From CAYTPI01 sp964439625 (GTDB taxonomy: Bacteria > Chloroflexota > Anaerolineae > Aggregatilineales > UBA3940), in NCBI GenBank assembly GCA_964439625.1, contig CAYTPI010000011.1:92290-156289 (forward strand): a stretch of DNA of 64,000 nucleotides, given 5' to 3'. Positions 26,655 through 34,898 of this stretch are shown in pieces (position 1 is the stretch's first letter; every line of letters begins with the position of its first letter). Both the position numbers and the translations under genes were made by a program. Under the pieces are notes generated by a model. That model saw only the letters and a list, made by a program, of their open reading frames with translations. It was not told where the DNA came from and ran no database searches.

Positions 26655-27434
26655 ATGCAAGACTTAGACCGTTCAAAAATTATAAAGTCAACTTGGATGA
26701 GGCCACAGGCTCCCAAAATCCTAATGCTGTTTGACATCGACGCTACCCTCTTATGGACGGGTGGGGCTGGGCGCAACGCGCTCAAAGTTGCATTTAATCG
26801 GGTTTTTGGCGCTGAAGCTGCCCGTTTGCTCGAAACGTATGATCCACATGGGCGCACAATCCGTGAAATTGTAGAAGGTGTGCTACAACAGGCACAGGTG
26901 CCACAAGCCGTCATTGACGCTCGCTTCGAGCAGTTTGATACAGTAATGATTACAGTCTTCGAGGAAAGTTTGCGCTCTGGCACGTTCAAAGTTGAAACGT
27001 GTCCCGGTGCCCCTGCAATCCTCAATTACTGTATTGAGAATGATGATATCCTCGTCGGGTTGTTGACTGGTAATCCACTTTCGACTGCTATGGTCAAACT
27101 TGACGCGGCCGGCTATGACCCGGAGGCATTTATCATTCGAGCCTTTGGCGACGAATCAGCTGTGCGTGCCGACCTCGTAGACCTCGCGCGTGACCGTGCA
27201 GAGGCAGCCTTCGGTGATCGTTTTGACGGACCACGCACAGTTATTCTTGGCGATTCCACGCGGGATATCGCCTGTGCATTGGAGACGGACGCGCTATGCA
27301 TTGCCGTGGCGACAGGCAGCAGCTCTATTGACGTCTTGCAGCAGCACAAGGCCCACTACGTTTTCCCCGATCTCACTGATGAGCAAGCTGTGTTGCAAGC
27401 GTTGCACACCATCATAGCGCAAGCCGCAGTCTAA
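26655..27434 (+). CDS. HAD-superfamily phosphatase
   Basis: 259 residues, cytosolic. Motif I is MLFDIDATLLWTGGAGR with both catalytic Asp; the usual Gly after DxD is Ala. A helical cap follows, then motif II around GLLTGNP, and motif IV VILGDSTRDIACA. It resembles phosphoglycolate-phosphatase-like HADs. The small-molecule substrate is unknown. The first ATG is at 26655; the ATG at 26697, just before the core domain, is also possible. It is divergent from glycerate kinase. Confidence 0.85.
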   Translation: MQDLDRSKIIKSTWMRPQAPKILMLFDIDATLLWTGGAGRNALKVAFNRVFGAEAARLLETYDPHGRTIREIVEGVLQQAQVPQAVIDARFEQFDTVMITVFEESLRSGTFKVETCPGAPAILNYCIENDDILVGLLTGNPLSTAMVKLDAAGYDPEAFIIRAFGDESAVRADLVDLARDRAEAAFGDRFDGPRTVILGDSTRDIACALETDALCIAVATGSSSIDVLQQHKAHYVFPDLTDEQAVLQALHTIIAQAAV

Positions 27435-27541
27435 CCCCTGACCATCCTCATCCCCCAAAGGTGATGAGTTACGCTACTGGTTGCCGCTACAACCCCATAT
27501 ACTATAGATACACCATGCGATTTCAATGAAAGGATGCCGCA

Positions 27542-28231
27542 GTGGTTGACTTTGCGATGAAACTCAAACGACAGTCAAGTCAGAAATTTTGGTTACAGTG
27601 GGTCGGCGCTAACGTATTAGCAGAGGTCATTGGGTTAGGTTTTACGGTCTTTGTCGTTGTAACGATCTTTCCTCAAACGGACGCGGGAACAGGCACTCTC
27701 GCAGTGATAGGAGCCACCCTGCTCCTGATTGCTACCGGTGCCTTTGAGGGTGTTTGTGTTGGTACCCTTCAGTGGGCAGTGCTCAAACAGCGCTTACCGG
27801 CGATTCGCCTGAGGGCATGGGTGCTGCCAACCCTCATTGGTGCGTTAGTAGCTTGGACATTGGGCATGCTGCCTAGTACCATTATGAACCTTGCCGAGGC
27901 CAGCAGTCCGACCGGCGCCCCTGTCGCTGAACCGAGTACAGTCGTTGTCTATTTACTAGCAGTGGTGATGGGCCTTGGTTTAGGCGCTGTGCTGGGGGTT
28001 CCACAATGGATGACGCTCAAGCAGCACGTCCCGCAAGCCGGTCTATGGATATTAGCCAATGCACTGGCTTGGGCCGTTGGGATGCCGATTATCTTTATAG
28101 GCATCGATATGATCGTCGCTATGGGCACCAGCGTGATCGTCGTTGCCGTCTTGCGGACGCTGATCCTGACTGGGTTAGCGGTTGGGTCAATCCATGGGTT
28201 GTTCCTCGTCTGGCTTACGCGTCAGTCGTAG
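27542..28231 (+). CDS. Membrane protein with an internal repeat
   Basis: 229 residues with about six hydrophobic segments. Two halves resemble each other: EGVCVGTLQWAVLKQRLP followed by a Trp-containing helix, and GAVLGVPQWMTLKQHVP followed by a similar helix. The QWxxLKQ(H/R)xP pattern looks like a tandem duplication. No function is known to me. The start is GTG at 27542 with AAAGGA about seven nt upstream. It overlaps the TRIC-like gene tail to tail by 17 nt. Confidence 0.7.
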   Translation: MVDFAMKLKRQSSQKFWLQWVGANVLAEVIGLGFTVFVVVTIFPQTDAGTGTLAVIGATLLLIATGAFEGVCVGTLQWAVLKQRLPAIRLRAWVLPTLIGALVAWTLGMLPSTIMNLAEASSPTGAPVAEPSTVVVYLLAVVMGLGLGAVLGVPQWMTLKQHVPQAGLWILANALAWAVGMPIIFIGIDMIVAMGTSVIVVAVLRTLILTGLAVGSIHGLFLVWLTRQS

Positions 28232-28835
28232 AGGCTGCCCGTGGCAACCCAATCTTGAAATAGAGCGACGCAATCCGTAGACCAAAAGTCACCATGATGC
28301 CAATCCACTGCCAGAACAGATCAGAGATAGCTGGTAGCAAAAGAATAAACAATACATAGACCGTCGCGCCAACCAGTGCGGCGGTCGCGTATAGTTCTTG
28401 CACATGTAGAATGCCGGGTGTCTCTATGAAGAGCACGTCGCGTACCAGCCCACCGAACGAGGCTGTCATCATGCCAATAATGATCGCAACTAATCCTGGC
28501 AGCCCCTCTAAAATCCCGATCTCAGCGCCTAGCACAGCGAACACACCTAGACCCAGCGCGTCCAGTGTGATGAACAACCGGCGCGGCACACCCTTGGGCA
28601 GCGGTAAGGCGAAGGCCACTGCTGCCGAAACACCGACGATCCACAAAAACAGGGTGTCAACCATCCAGAAGACGGGTGTCCGCCCCAGCAGTACATCCCG
28701 CAGCGTACCACCACCCAACGCAGTGACCACTGCGATGATCACAATGCCGAGTAAATCGTATCCTCTCGATTTGGCTGCCAGCGCGCCACTGACGGCAAAC
28801 GTGACGACACCGAGAATATCGAGGAAGAAGATCAT
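28215..28835 (-). CDS. TRIC/YicG-type (UPF0126) membrane channel protein
   Basis: 206 residues, seven hydrophobic segments in two repeats. Each half carries the family motif: GGGTLRDVLLGRTPVFW and SFGGLVRDVLFIETPGI. Family members are trimeric cation channels or, for YicG, reported glycine transporters. The ATG overlaps the PfkB kinase stop (ATGA), so it is coupled to the sugar-kinase gene. Confidence 0.88.
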   Translation of the reverse strand: MIFFLDILGVVTFAVSGALAAKSRGYDLLGIVIIAVVTALGGGTLRDVLLGRTPVFWMVDTLFLWIVGVSAAVAFALPLPKGVPRRLFITLDALGLGVFAVLGAEIGILEGLPGLVAIIIGMMTASFGGLVRDVLFIETPGILHVQELYATAALVGATVYVLFILLLPAISDLFWQWIGIMVTFGLRIASLYFKIGLPRAASTTDA

Positions 28836-30013
28836 CGCTGAAAGTCAGATGGGCCGAAGTACAGTCGGGATGTTGGTTCCAACTGCCATCCTTCAAGGTT
28901 AAGTTCTGGAAAGGCCTGCTCCCACCCAGATTTAATGCGCATTTGCACCACATGCCATGGCTCAATGCCACTCAAGGAGTCCGCCGCCTCAACGTTATGC
29001 GCCCCGACAGCAACCGCACTCAATACCACTTCTTCAATCTTCATCTGCTCGACCATCGCAGCGAGGAAACCGGCAATGGTGGCATCACCGGAGCCCGTCG
29101 TCCCAACCACATCGGTGACGAATACTGGGGCGTATAATTCACGCCCAGCCCAACTTACCGGGTCGGGCGCGCCGCGCCCCATCGCACTGATTAGCGCCTC
29201 ATTCCCAATCGTTTTGACGTAAAAACCCTGATCACCCAGTTTGAATCCAACAACTTTGGCCCCCATTGTCAGCAGCATATCGGCTGTTTCACCTAGTAGG
29301 CTGATATCGATGTGCCTCACCATATTGCCAGGCTTCTGCTTGAGTGCATCATGCAGGGGGCGGTTGAGCATAAACAGCGTCTCATCGAAGCTCGGCAAGA
29401 ACACATCAACGTAGGGTAGCGTGTTCCGCAAGATGCTGCGCCAATCGACTCGACCGGCCTCGGAGTCAGGGTCAGGGTAAGCCATATCCAACGAGGTGGT
29501 GAAGCCTGCCTGTTTGGCCTGCTGCATCACGCCGACCAACTCCGCGCCCGCATTCTGATACATGCTGCGCATCAGAGGGGGATAGCCAAAGTGGAAAATT
29601 TTTCCGCCCGTTGTAGATAAGTTGACATCACTGGCGTTGAAGGTGTGGTTCGCGCCGGGGCTGTGCAAAAATATGCGATCCACGCCCGGCGGGTTGATCA
29701 CAATCGTGTAGGAAGTGCTGGCGGCCTCATCGATGATCATACTGTTGGCTAAATCTTCAGAGTAGCCACGCATCAACTCAACGATGCACTCACCAAACAT
29801 ATCCGCCCCGACTTTACCCATCAGGCCCGTAGGGATACCCAGCTTATGCAGCGCCATCCCCGTGTTACTGACCGGGCCACCCAGCGCCGTCAGCGCATCA
29901 CTGACGTCGATCAAGCGACCGGGTGCGAATACTTGCTCAAATGATCCGTCGAGGTTCTCGAACTTAGGAATCACATCAAGGCATACGTGCCCTGCTACAA
30001 TGATGTCTGTCAT
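28832..30013 (-). CDS. PfkB-family sugar kinase
   Basis: About 393 residues; phosphorylates a sugar or nucleoside hydroxyl. It begins MTDIIVAGHVCLDVIPKF and has the C-terminal PfkB signature VVGTTGSGDATIAGFLAAM with catalytic Asp in GSGDA. The N-terminal gly-rich part is LGGPVSNTGMALHKLG. Start 30013 is chosen because GGAGGT lies five nt upstream; longer readings upstream lack a site. It lies downstream of a dehydrogenase, aldolase and isomerase and may make the phosphorylated ketose that the aldolase cleaves. The exact substrate is unknown. Confidence 0.9.
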   Translation of the reverse strand: MTDIIVAGHVCLDVIPKFENLDGSFEQVFAPGRLIDVSDALTALGGPVSNTGMALHKLGIPTGLMGKVGADMFGECIVELMRGYSEDLANSMIIDEAASTSYTIVINPPGVDRIFLHSPGANHTFNASDVNLSTTGGKIFHFGYPPLMRSMYQNAGAELVGVMQQAKQAGFTTSLDMAYPDPDSEAGRVDWRSILRNTLPYVDVFLPSFDETLFMLNRPLHDALKQKPGNMVRHIDISLLGETADMLLTMGAKVVGFKLGDQGFYVKTIGNEALISAMGRGAPDPVSWAGRELYAPVFVTDVVGTTGSGDATIAGFLAAMVEQMKIEEVVLSAVAVGAHNVEAADSLSGIEPWHVVQMRIKSGWEQAFPELNLEGWQLEPTSRLYFGPSDFQR

Positions 30014-30040
30014 GGGGGACCTCCAGCTATTTCCGTATAA

Positions 30041-30064
30041 AGCCCAGCCATTGAGGGCTGGGCT
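30041..30064 (-). terminator. Hairpin between dehydrogenase and PfkB genes
   Basis: A perfect 9-bp stem AGCCCAGCC / GGCTGGGCT with a 6-nt loop, followed on the minus strand by TTTATA. The short T-rich tail suggests partial termination or mRNA processing inside the operon rather than a strong stop. Confidence 0.5.
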
Positions 30065-30194
30065 ACATTTTCCAAGTCCCAAGGGGACATACTCGTCACG
30101 TAGCCATGGGTTTCAACCCGCAGCATAATTACCCGGACCGTAGCTATTGGGCCGACCTCGTGCGAACCCCGTGACCTAGGGTTTTATCTCTACC

Positions 30195-31352
30195 CTACCA
30201 CTCAACCCCGACGACATCGCACATCTTCTCACTGACCAGCGCCGCCGTCAGCACGGCGTGGTGCTTGGCAGTCTCCTCCGGGGTGGCGCAATACAGCGGC
30301 TGCTGCATCCCATCACGCCCATTGATCATCTCATCACAGAAAGCGGCCCACATTTGCAGCATCGAGTCACTGAAGCCGAACTCAAAAATACCCCCGGTGA
30401 TCACGCCATACGCTGACTGATGGGGAACATCCATTGCTTGCCAGGCTTGTGACCCACCGACTGTATAGCGCAACGAGCGGATTTGCTTCGGGTACTGGGT
30501 ACTGTACTCCGCACTGAAATCAGTGCCGTGTACGCGCAGAATCCACGTGTTGTTGTGCCCTGGCGCAATCCGCTTAGTCGTCAGCGTTAGCGGGAAGGCC
30601 TGCTCGCCTGTATCAACTTCGGTCGCGAGGATGGCGTTATCCCACGTTTCACAGGGCACCCATTCGCCCGTGGCCTTGTCGATGCGCTCGGTCATGATGT
30701 TGGTCAGCAAGGCACGGATGTTCTTGGGCTCCCAGCCTACCCGCAGCGGGATGTGAAAGACGTGCATCCCAAGGTCACCCATGCAGCCGTAGGCCCCGTT
30801 GACATCGATCATCCGCTTCCAGTTGATCGGCTTATTGGGATTCAGATCACTGCTGTGCCAGAAGTGCGCCTCAACTTCCATGATTTTGCCGAAACGCCCC
30901 TGCCGTATCCAGTCAAGCAGCATGTACGAACCGGGGTAAAACGGAAACTCTGACGAGCAAGCAACGAACGTATTTGGGTTGTTATCAATTTCAGCAAGGA
31001 TTTCAGCATTGGCAGGCTGATCAATGCCGAAGGGCTTTTCGCCGAGCAAAGCCTTCCCGCTCTTAATAATGTCCTTATAGATTGCCGCATGAAGATTGTG
31101 CGGCACCGCACAGTAGATCGCCTCGACACGATCGTCATTGAGTAAGTCCTGATAGTCCATGGTGACAATCTCGATGGTCGGGATGTTGTCCTTGAACCAC
31201 TCAGTTGCCGCTAAGTTGAGATCGCAAGCGGCGACAATCACCGGGCGGAAATCGACATCAGTGAGGTGCAGCCACCGCGCCGACGCACTGGCAAACTCTT
31301 TGCCCATCAGCCCGCAGCCAATGACCCCAAATTTGATTTCTCTCTGAGGCAT
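30195..31352 (-). CDS. Gfo/Idh/MocA-family sugar dehydrogenase
   Basis: 385 residues. An N-terminal NAD(P)-binding Rossmann fold (FGVIGCGLMGKEFASASARW) is followed by the family EKP motif (GEKPFGI) and an alpha/beta substrate domain. GCMGDLGMHVFHIPLR carries a DxGxHxxH-like segment that lies in the active site in this family. It probably oxidises a sugar or cyclitol hydroxyl. A strong AAAGGAG precedes the ATG, and the aldolase stop is 2 nt upstream. Confidence 0.9.
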   Translation of the reverse strand: MPQREIKFGVIGCGLMGKEFASASARWLHLTDVDFRPVIVAACDLNLAATEWFKDNIPTIEIVTMDYQDLLNDDRVEAIYCAVPHNLHAAIYKDIIKSGKALLGEKPFGIDQPANAEILAEIDNNPNTFVACSSEFPFYPGSYMLLDWIRQGRFGKIMEVEAHFWHSSDLNPNKPINWKRMIDVNGAYGCMGDLGMHVFHIPLRVGWEPKNIRALLTNIMTERIDKATGEWVPCETWDNAILATEVDTGEQAFPLTLTTKRIAPGHNNTWILRVHGTDFSAEYSTQYPKQIRSLRYTVGGSQAWQAMDVPHQSAYGVITGGIFEFGFSDSMLQMWAAFCDEMINGRDGMQQPLYCATPEETAKHHAVLTAALVSEKMCDVVGVEW

Positions 31353-31354
31353 GC

Positions 31355-32188
31355 TTACTCCTTTAGATACGCCATCGCAGCGACTACATCAGCGCCATCA
31401 TGCACAACGGCCATCAGTGCTTGTGTCATACCACGTGGGTTCTTATGCTGAATAACGTTGCGTCCGTAGACAATGCCTTTCGCGCCCTGCTGCATGAGGT
31501 CATAGGTGCGCTTGAGAATGACCTCATCAGCGACGCGCCCGCCGCCTCGCACCAACACCGGAGTATCCGACGCCACTTCGATCACCCGATGATACGCTTC
31601 AATGTTTTCCGATGGGTCTGCCTTGATGATATCAGCGCCCATTTCAACGGCTTGCCGCACGAGCGGCATAATCTTGGTGATGTCGCCATCGACCATGTAC
31701 CCTCCGGCTTCCTCATTTGGCTGGAAAACCAACGGCTCAACCATCAAGGGCATGCCATACTCTTCACAGATGGGCTTCAGCGCGCTGATATTTTCCACAC
31801 ACGCCATGTGAATCTCTGGTGCGCCGGGAATACGCATCAGGTTGACGACCACGCAGGCTGCATCCAAGCGTAGGCCTGTGATGACGGCATCCTCAATTAA
31901 GTGCGTAAACAAGACATCCGGCAGGTCATGCCCGTAGACATTGGCAACATCCGTCCGCATCACAAGAGCGGGTTTGTTTGGCCCAGGGATGTTCTGCAAA
32001 AAGCGCGACTGGCCCGGTGTTAACTGAATGGCATCCGGTGCTGCCTCTACGACGGTTTCAACCGCCGTTTTGATGTTCTCAATCCCACTCAGAAAGCGGT
32101 ATTCATTAAAAAAACCATGGTCGATGGCAACATCGAAACACTTGCCGTCGGCTGCGAATAAGCGCTTCATTCTTGGTTCAATAGACAT
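31355..32188 (-). CDS. Class I aldolase of the DeoC/LacD/FbaB family
   Basis: 277-residue TIM barrel. Motifs: FDVAIDHGFFNEY, VNLMRIPG, ADIIKADPS with the probable Schiff-base Lys, PVLVRGGGRV and GIVYGRNVIQH at the phosphate site. It resembles archaeal-type fructose-bisphosphate and LsrF-like aldolases. It should cleave a phosphorylated ketose made by the PfkB kinase of the same operon; which ketose is unknown. AAGGAAGAG lies upstream of the ATG. Confidence 0.88.
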   Translation of the reverse strand: MSIEPRMKRLFAADGKCFDVAIDHGFFNEYRFLSGIENIKTAVETVVEAAPDAIQLTPGQSRFLQNIPGPNKPALVMRTDVANVYGHDLPDVLFTHLIEDAVITGLRLDAACVVVNLMRIPGAPEIHMACVENISALKPICEEYGMPLMVEPLVFQPNEEAGGYMVDGDITKIMPLVRQAVEMGADIIKADPSENIEAYHRVIEVASDTPVLVRGGGRVADEVILKRTYDLMQQGAKGIVYGRNVIQHKNPRGMTQALMAVVHDGADVVAAMAYLKE

Positions 32189-32226
32189 GCGGTTTACTCT
32201 TCCTTTTTGTGGTGTGGTAGAGGGTA

Positions 32227-33585
32227 TTATTCGAGATACTTAGTATAGACCGGATCGTTGGTACCGAAATCGTGCCCGACTACCGCAGACGGTTGCCCCA
32301 GCACCTTCTCGACGAATGCGGGCCACCAGTTTACCTGCTTTTCTGGCTGAGCGTATTGCAGCAAAATATCTTCTGACTCAACCGCTTTCTGTGAGCCTAA
32401 CTTCTGGAACGCTGCCCGATCCAAGCCACTGATCGCCAGCCCCCAATCACGCCCAATCCGGACGTGTAAGACCTCATCGGCCCAGTCGAAATCCTGGAAG
32501 AACTTTGCCAGCGGGTCATGGGCTTCTTCGGCTGTTACCCATTCGTATTTCTTGCCAGTGGTCGCGGGCATCAAACTTTGTTCAATCGTGTAGAGTACCG
32601 CATGTGCTTCAACAGCATTCATATGTTGGTTCAAACGGATGGCGAAGCCTGGGTGTAAAGGGATATCCTGCTTCCAGTCAATGTTGTGCGCTTCAAAGTA
32701 GACTGAACCCATCATTGCGTGGCGAGCTTCATCCCATAGTTGACGGTTCATATCTACGTAGAACAGCCAAGGTTGCTTGGGTGCTTCGACGATCATACGG
32801 GCCATTGCCTCGGGGACGTCCATTTCCAGCGTCCGCTTACACATCAACGCCAGCGTTTTTTCCTCCGCACTGACGCCATCCCTGCGGGCAACTTCATGCG
32901 GTGGAAAGATGAAGTTATCTTGCCGTACAAAGCGCTCATCGCGCTGCGGAAAGAAGTCCGGCATAAACGCTTCCGTCACACGTGTCGTTGGTAGCGCAAC
33001 AGTGTCATCTTTCGCCCCACTGACCCCACCTGCCGCAGCTAAGTAAGCGAGCAGGTGCAGCTTGAAGTCTGTGGCTTCGCCAACGGCTTCGATTGCTTGC
33101 ACCCCCCAACGGACAGCGTCTTCCTCTTCGATGATCTGGTGCCGAAGAATACGCCGGGTCGGATAATCAACAAGGGAGTTAGCGGCTTCAAAGTGCGACT
33201 GATAAGCCGCCAACAGCATCGGCTTGATTACCCCATAAATCGCCGTCAGTTTCTCGGCTGAAGTTTGGGCAGTCAACAGCTCATCGAAAAAGGTATCTAG
33301 GCGTGGATCAGGTGATTTGTCCATATCTGGCGGTGGGTTACGCATCTCGCTCACACGGATGCGATAGTCTTGAGCGTGATCGGCAGCGAGGTAGGCATGT
33401 AGGCTCAACGCCTCTTTGATCTCCCACTCTGGGGTTGGGTTCATCCAGTAGAGGCAGGCTTCCATCATGCGCTTAGCAATCCATGCATAACGATGCAGTC
33501 GTGTAACCGTCTCATCAATATCCAGCCCGATTTGGGCGGCTTGGTCATAGCTGGCAAGGCCAACCAGTGGGGGGATGTTCGTCAT
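32227..33585 (-). CDS. Ferritin-like, probable diiron protein of unknown function
   Basis: 452 residues, all-helical. The C-terminal half carries the carboxylate-bridged diiron pattern E, ExxH, E, ExxH: Glu254 (RTLEMD), Glu286-His289 (WDEARHAM), Glu326 or Glu335 (NAVEAHAVLYTIEQ) and Glu371-His374 (ADEVLHVRIG). The N-terminal half (residues 30-170) is also helical and Glu/His-rich (IKEALSLHAYLAADHA, HQIIEEEDA). It may belong to a DUF455-like group. It lies between the isomerase and aldolase genes with 17- and 38-bp gaps, so it is part of a sugar operon, where a diiron oxygenase or oxidase would be unusual. Confidence 0.65.
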   Translation of the reverse strand: MTNIPPLVGLASYDQAAQIGLDIDETVTRLHRYAWIAKRMMEACLYWMNPTPEWEIKEALSLHAYLAADHAQDYRIRVSEMRNPPPDMDKSPDPRLDTFFDELLTAQTSAEKLTAIYGVIKPMLLAAYQSHFEAANSLVDYPTRRILRHQIIEEEDAVRWGVQAIEAVGEATDFKLHLLAYLAAAGGVSGAKDDTVALPTTRVTEAFMPDFFPQRDERFVRQDNFIFPPHEVARRDGVSAEEKTLALMCKRTLEMDVPEAMARMIVEAPKQPWLFYVDMNRQLWDEARHAMMGSVYFEAHNIDWKQDIPLHPGFAIRLNQHMNAVEAHAVLYTIEQSLMPATTGKKYEWVTAEEAHDPLAKFFQDFDWADEVLHVRIGRDWGLAISGLDRAAFQKLGSQKAVESEDILLQYAQPEKQVNWWPAFVEKVLGQPSAVVGHDFGTNDPVYTKYLE

Positions 33586-33602
33586 GGTTGTTCTCCTTAA
33601 AA

Positions 33603-34640
33603 CTAAGACTGCCCCATCAATGCAGTGAGAATGATCATATCGAGTTCTTCATAATCACGGGCGGCGATAACTTCATCAATTCGCGCCTCATCAAGTGACC
33701 GCACCAGCTCAACCAACTTCAGGAAGATTTCCATACTGTTACTAAGGTGCTTCGTCGCGAGCTCTGCGGGCTGCGTGCGCATCGCTTTGACATCCAAGCC
33801 AACCACATACTTTTCAGCATAGTTGTGACGCTCCAGTACACGCACTTGATTGAAGGCCCGGCGCAAGTCAACGGAGCCGAACGAGCGATCTTGGTCGTAC
33901 TTAAGTCCATTTTGATCGTTCAGGTGGACGCTGTAGAGCTTGTCGAAGGCTAAGGCAAAAGCCATCTCATCGGATGGGTCGAGACCTGCCAGGATAGCAT
34001 GCGCCGACTCAACCAGTGCCCCAACGCGGCTAGGGTCGCTGGTTTGCATCCCAAGCGCCAGTGCATGCCCGATCGTCGGCAGGTAGCTTAAGTCCATCGG
34101 TTCGTTGGGCTTCGGCTCGATGCATATCCGAATGTTTTCGTCATAGTCAAGGGCGGTATTCACCGTTTCGATCAGGTAGTGGGTAGCAGCGACTGGGTCT
34201 TTGGCTTCGCGCATGTAGGTGCCCTCACGTGCTAACCAGAGCACCATCAAATCCGCGCCGATGGCGTTCATTACATCGATGCACTTCTTGAGTCGATCCT
34301 TGGCCCACTCACGATCTGCTGGATTGTTCGAGGTGAACGCACCATCGATGGTGTGGGGGTCTTCCCAGATGCGCGGCGCGACGAACTCAGCAAACAATCC
34401 CCGGTCTTGAAGCACTTTCCGCATGGCAGCGGCTTCTTGCTCGATCTGAGCCGGAGTCTTGTCTTCGATGTCCGGCACGGCATCATCATCGTGGAACTGC
34501 ATAGCATCAAAGCCCAACGCTTTGAGAGTGGTGAGCTTATCTGCAAAGGCAACAGAGGGTCTAACCGGCGGGCCAAAGGGATCAACCCCTTCGTGGATGT
34601 TCCATGGGCCAAACGAAAATTGGTAACCAAACTTTTCCAT
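33603..34640 (-). CDS. Xylose-isomerase-like TIM-barrel sugar isomerase
   Basis: About 345 residues, close to short class I xylose isomerases. Recognisable landmarks: GPWNIHEGVDPFG, FHDDD (catalytic His and Asp), IEPKPNEPMD (Glu and Lys), TIGHALAL, VESAHAILAGL (Glu and His) and NGLKYDQDRSFG (Asp pair). The position of one metal-ligand Asp (HIDLN in Streptomyces XylA) reads VHLND, a His. It most likely interconverts xylose and xylulose, supported by the divergent xylulokinase. The reading can begin at TTG 34676, but ATG 34640 with GGA nine nt upstream is preferred. Confidence 0.85.
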   Translation of the reverse strand: MEKFGYQFSFGPWNIHEGVDPFGPPVRPSVAFADKLTTLKALGFDAMQFHDDDAVPDIEDKTPAQIEQEAAAMRKVLQDRGLFAEFVAPRIWEDPHTIDGAFTSNNPADREWAKDRLKKCIDVMNAIGADLMVLWLAREGTYMREAKDPVAATHYLIETVNTALDYDENIRICIEPKPNEPMDLSYLPTIGHALALGMQTSDPSRVGALVESAHAILAGLDPSDEMAFALAFDKLYSVHLNDQNGLKYDQDRSFGSVDLRRAFNQVRVLERHNYAEKYVVGLDVKAMRTQPAELATKHLSNSMEIFLKLVELVRSLDEARIDEVIAARDYEELDMIILTALMGQS

Positions 34641-34898
34641 ATCGATGAGTCCTTTCAGCGATTCAATCGCATTCAACAGAGTACAATATTATCTGGTAAC
34701 GGTTGAGCAGTTGGCAAGCGACCATTCATCTGTGGTAGCGAATTTCTGCTGAACCAACAGGGTCATGATGTGTTCTTGGCGCTGTATCGACGGCATATAC
34801 TCAAGATGCTATATTTCAACGGGCAAGTCAACCAAGTCGATGCACGGAAGCGTGCAACTTTCTGATTTCGTCGTTATCTAGGTGGCAAAATCCATACT

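Noticed and set aside
28411..28902. 163-codon frame opposite the TRIC-like gene
   Set aside because: Low-complexity Ser/Thr/Pro translation antisense to a gene with conserved repeats.
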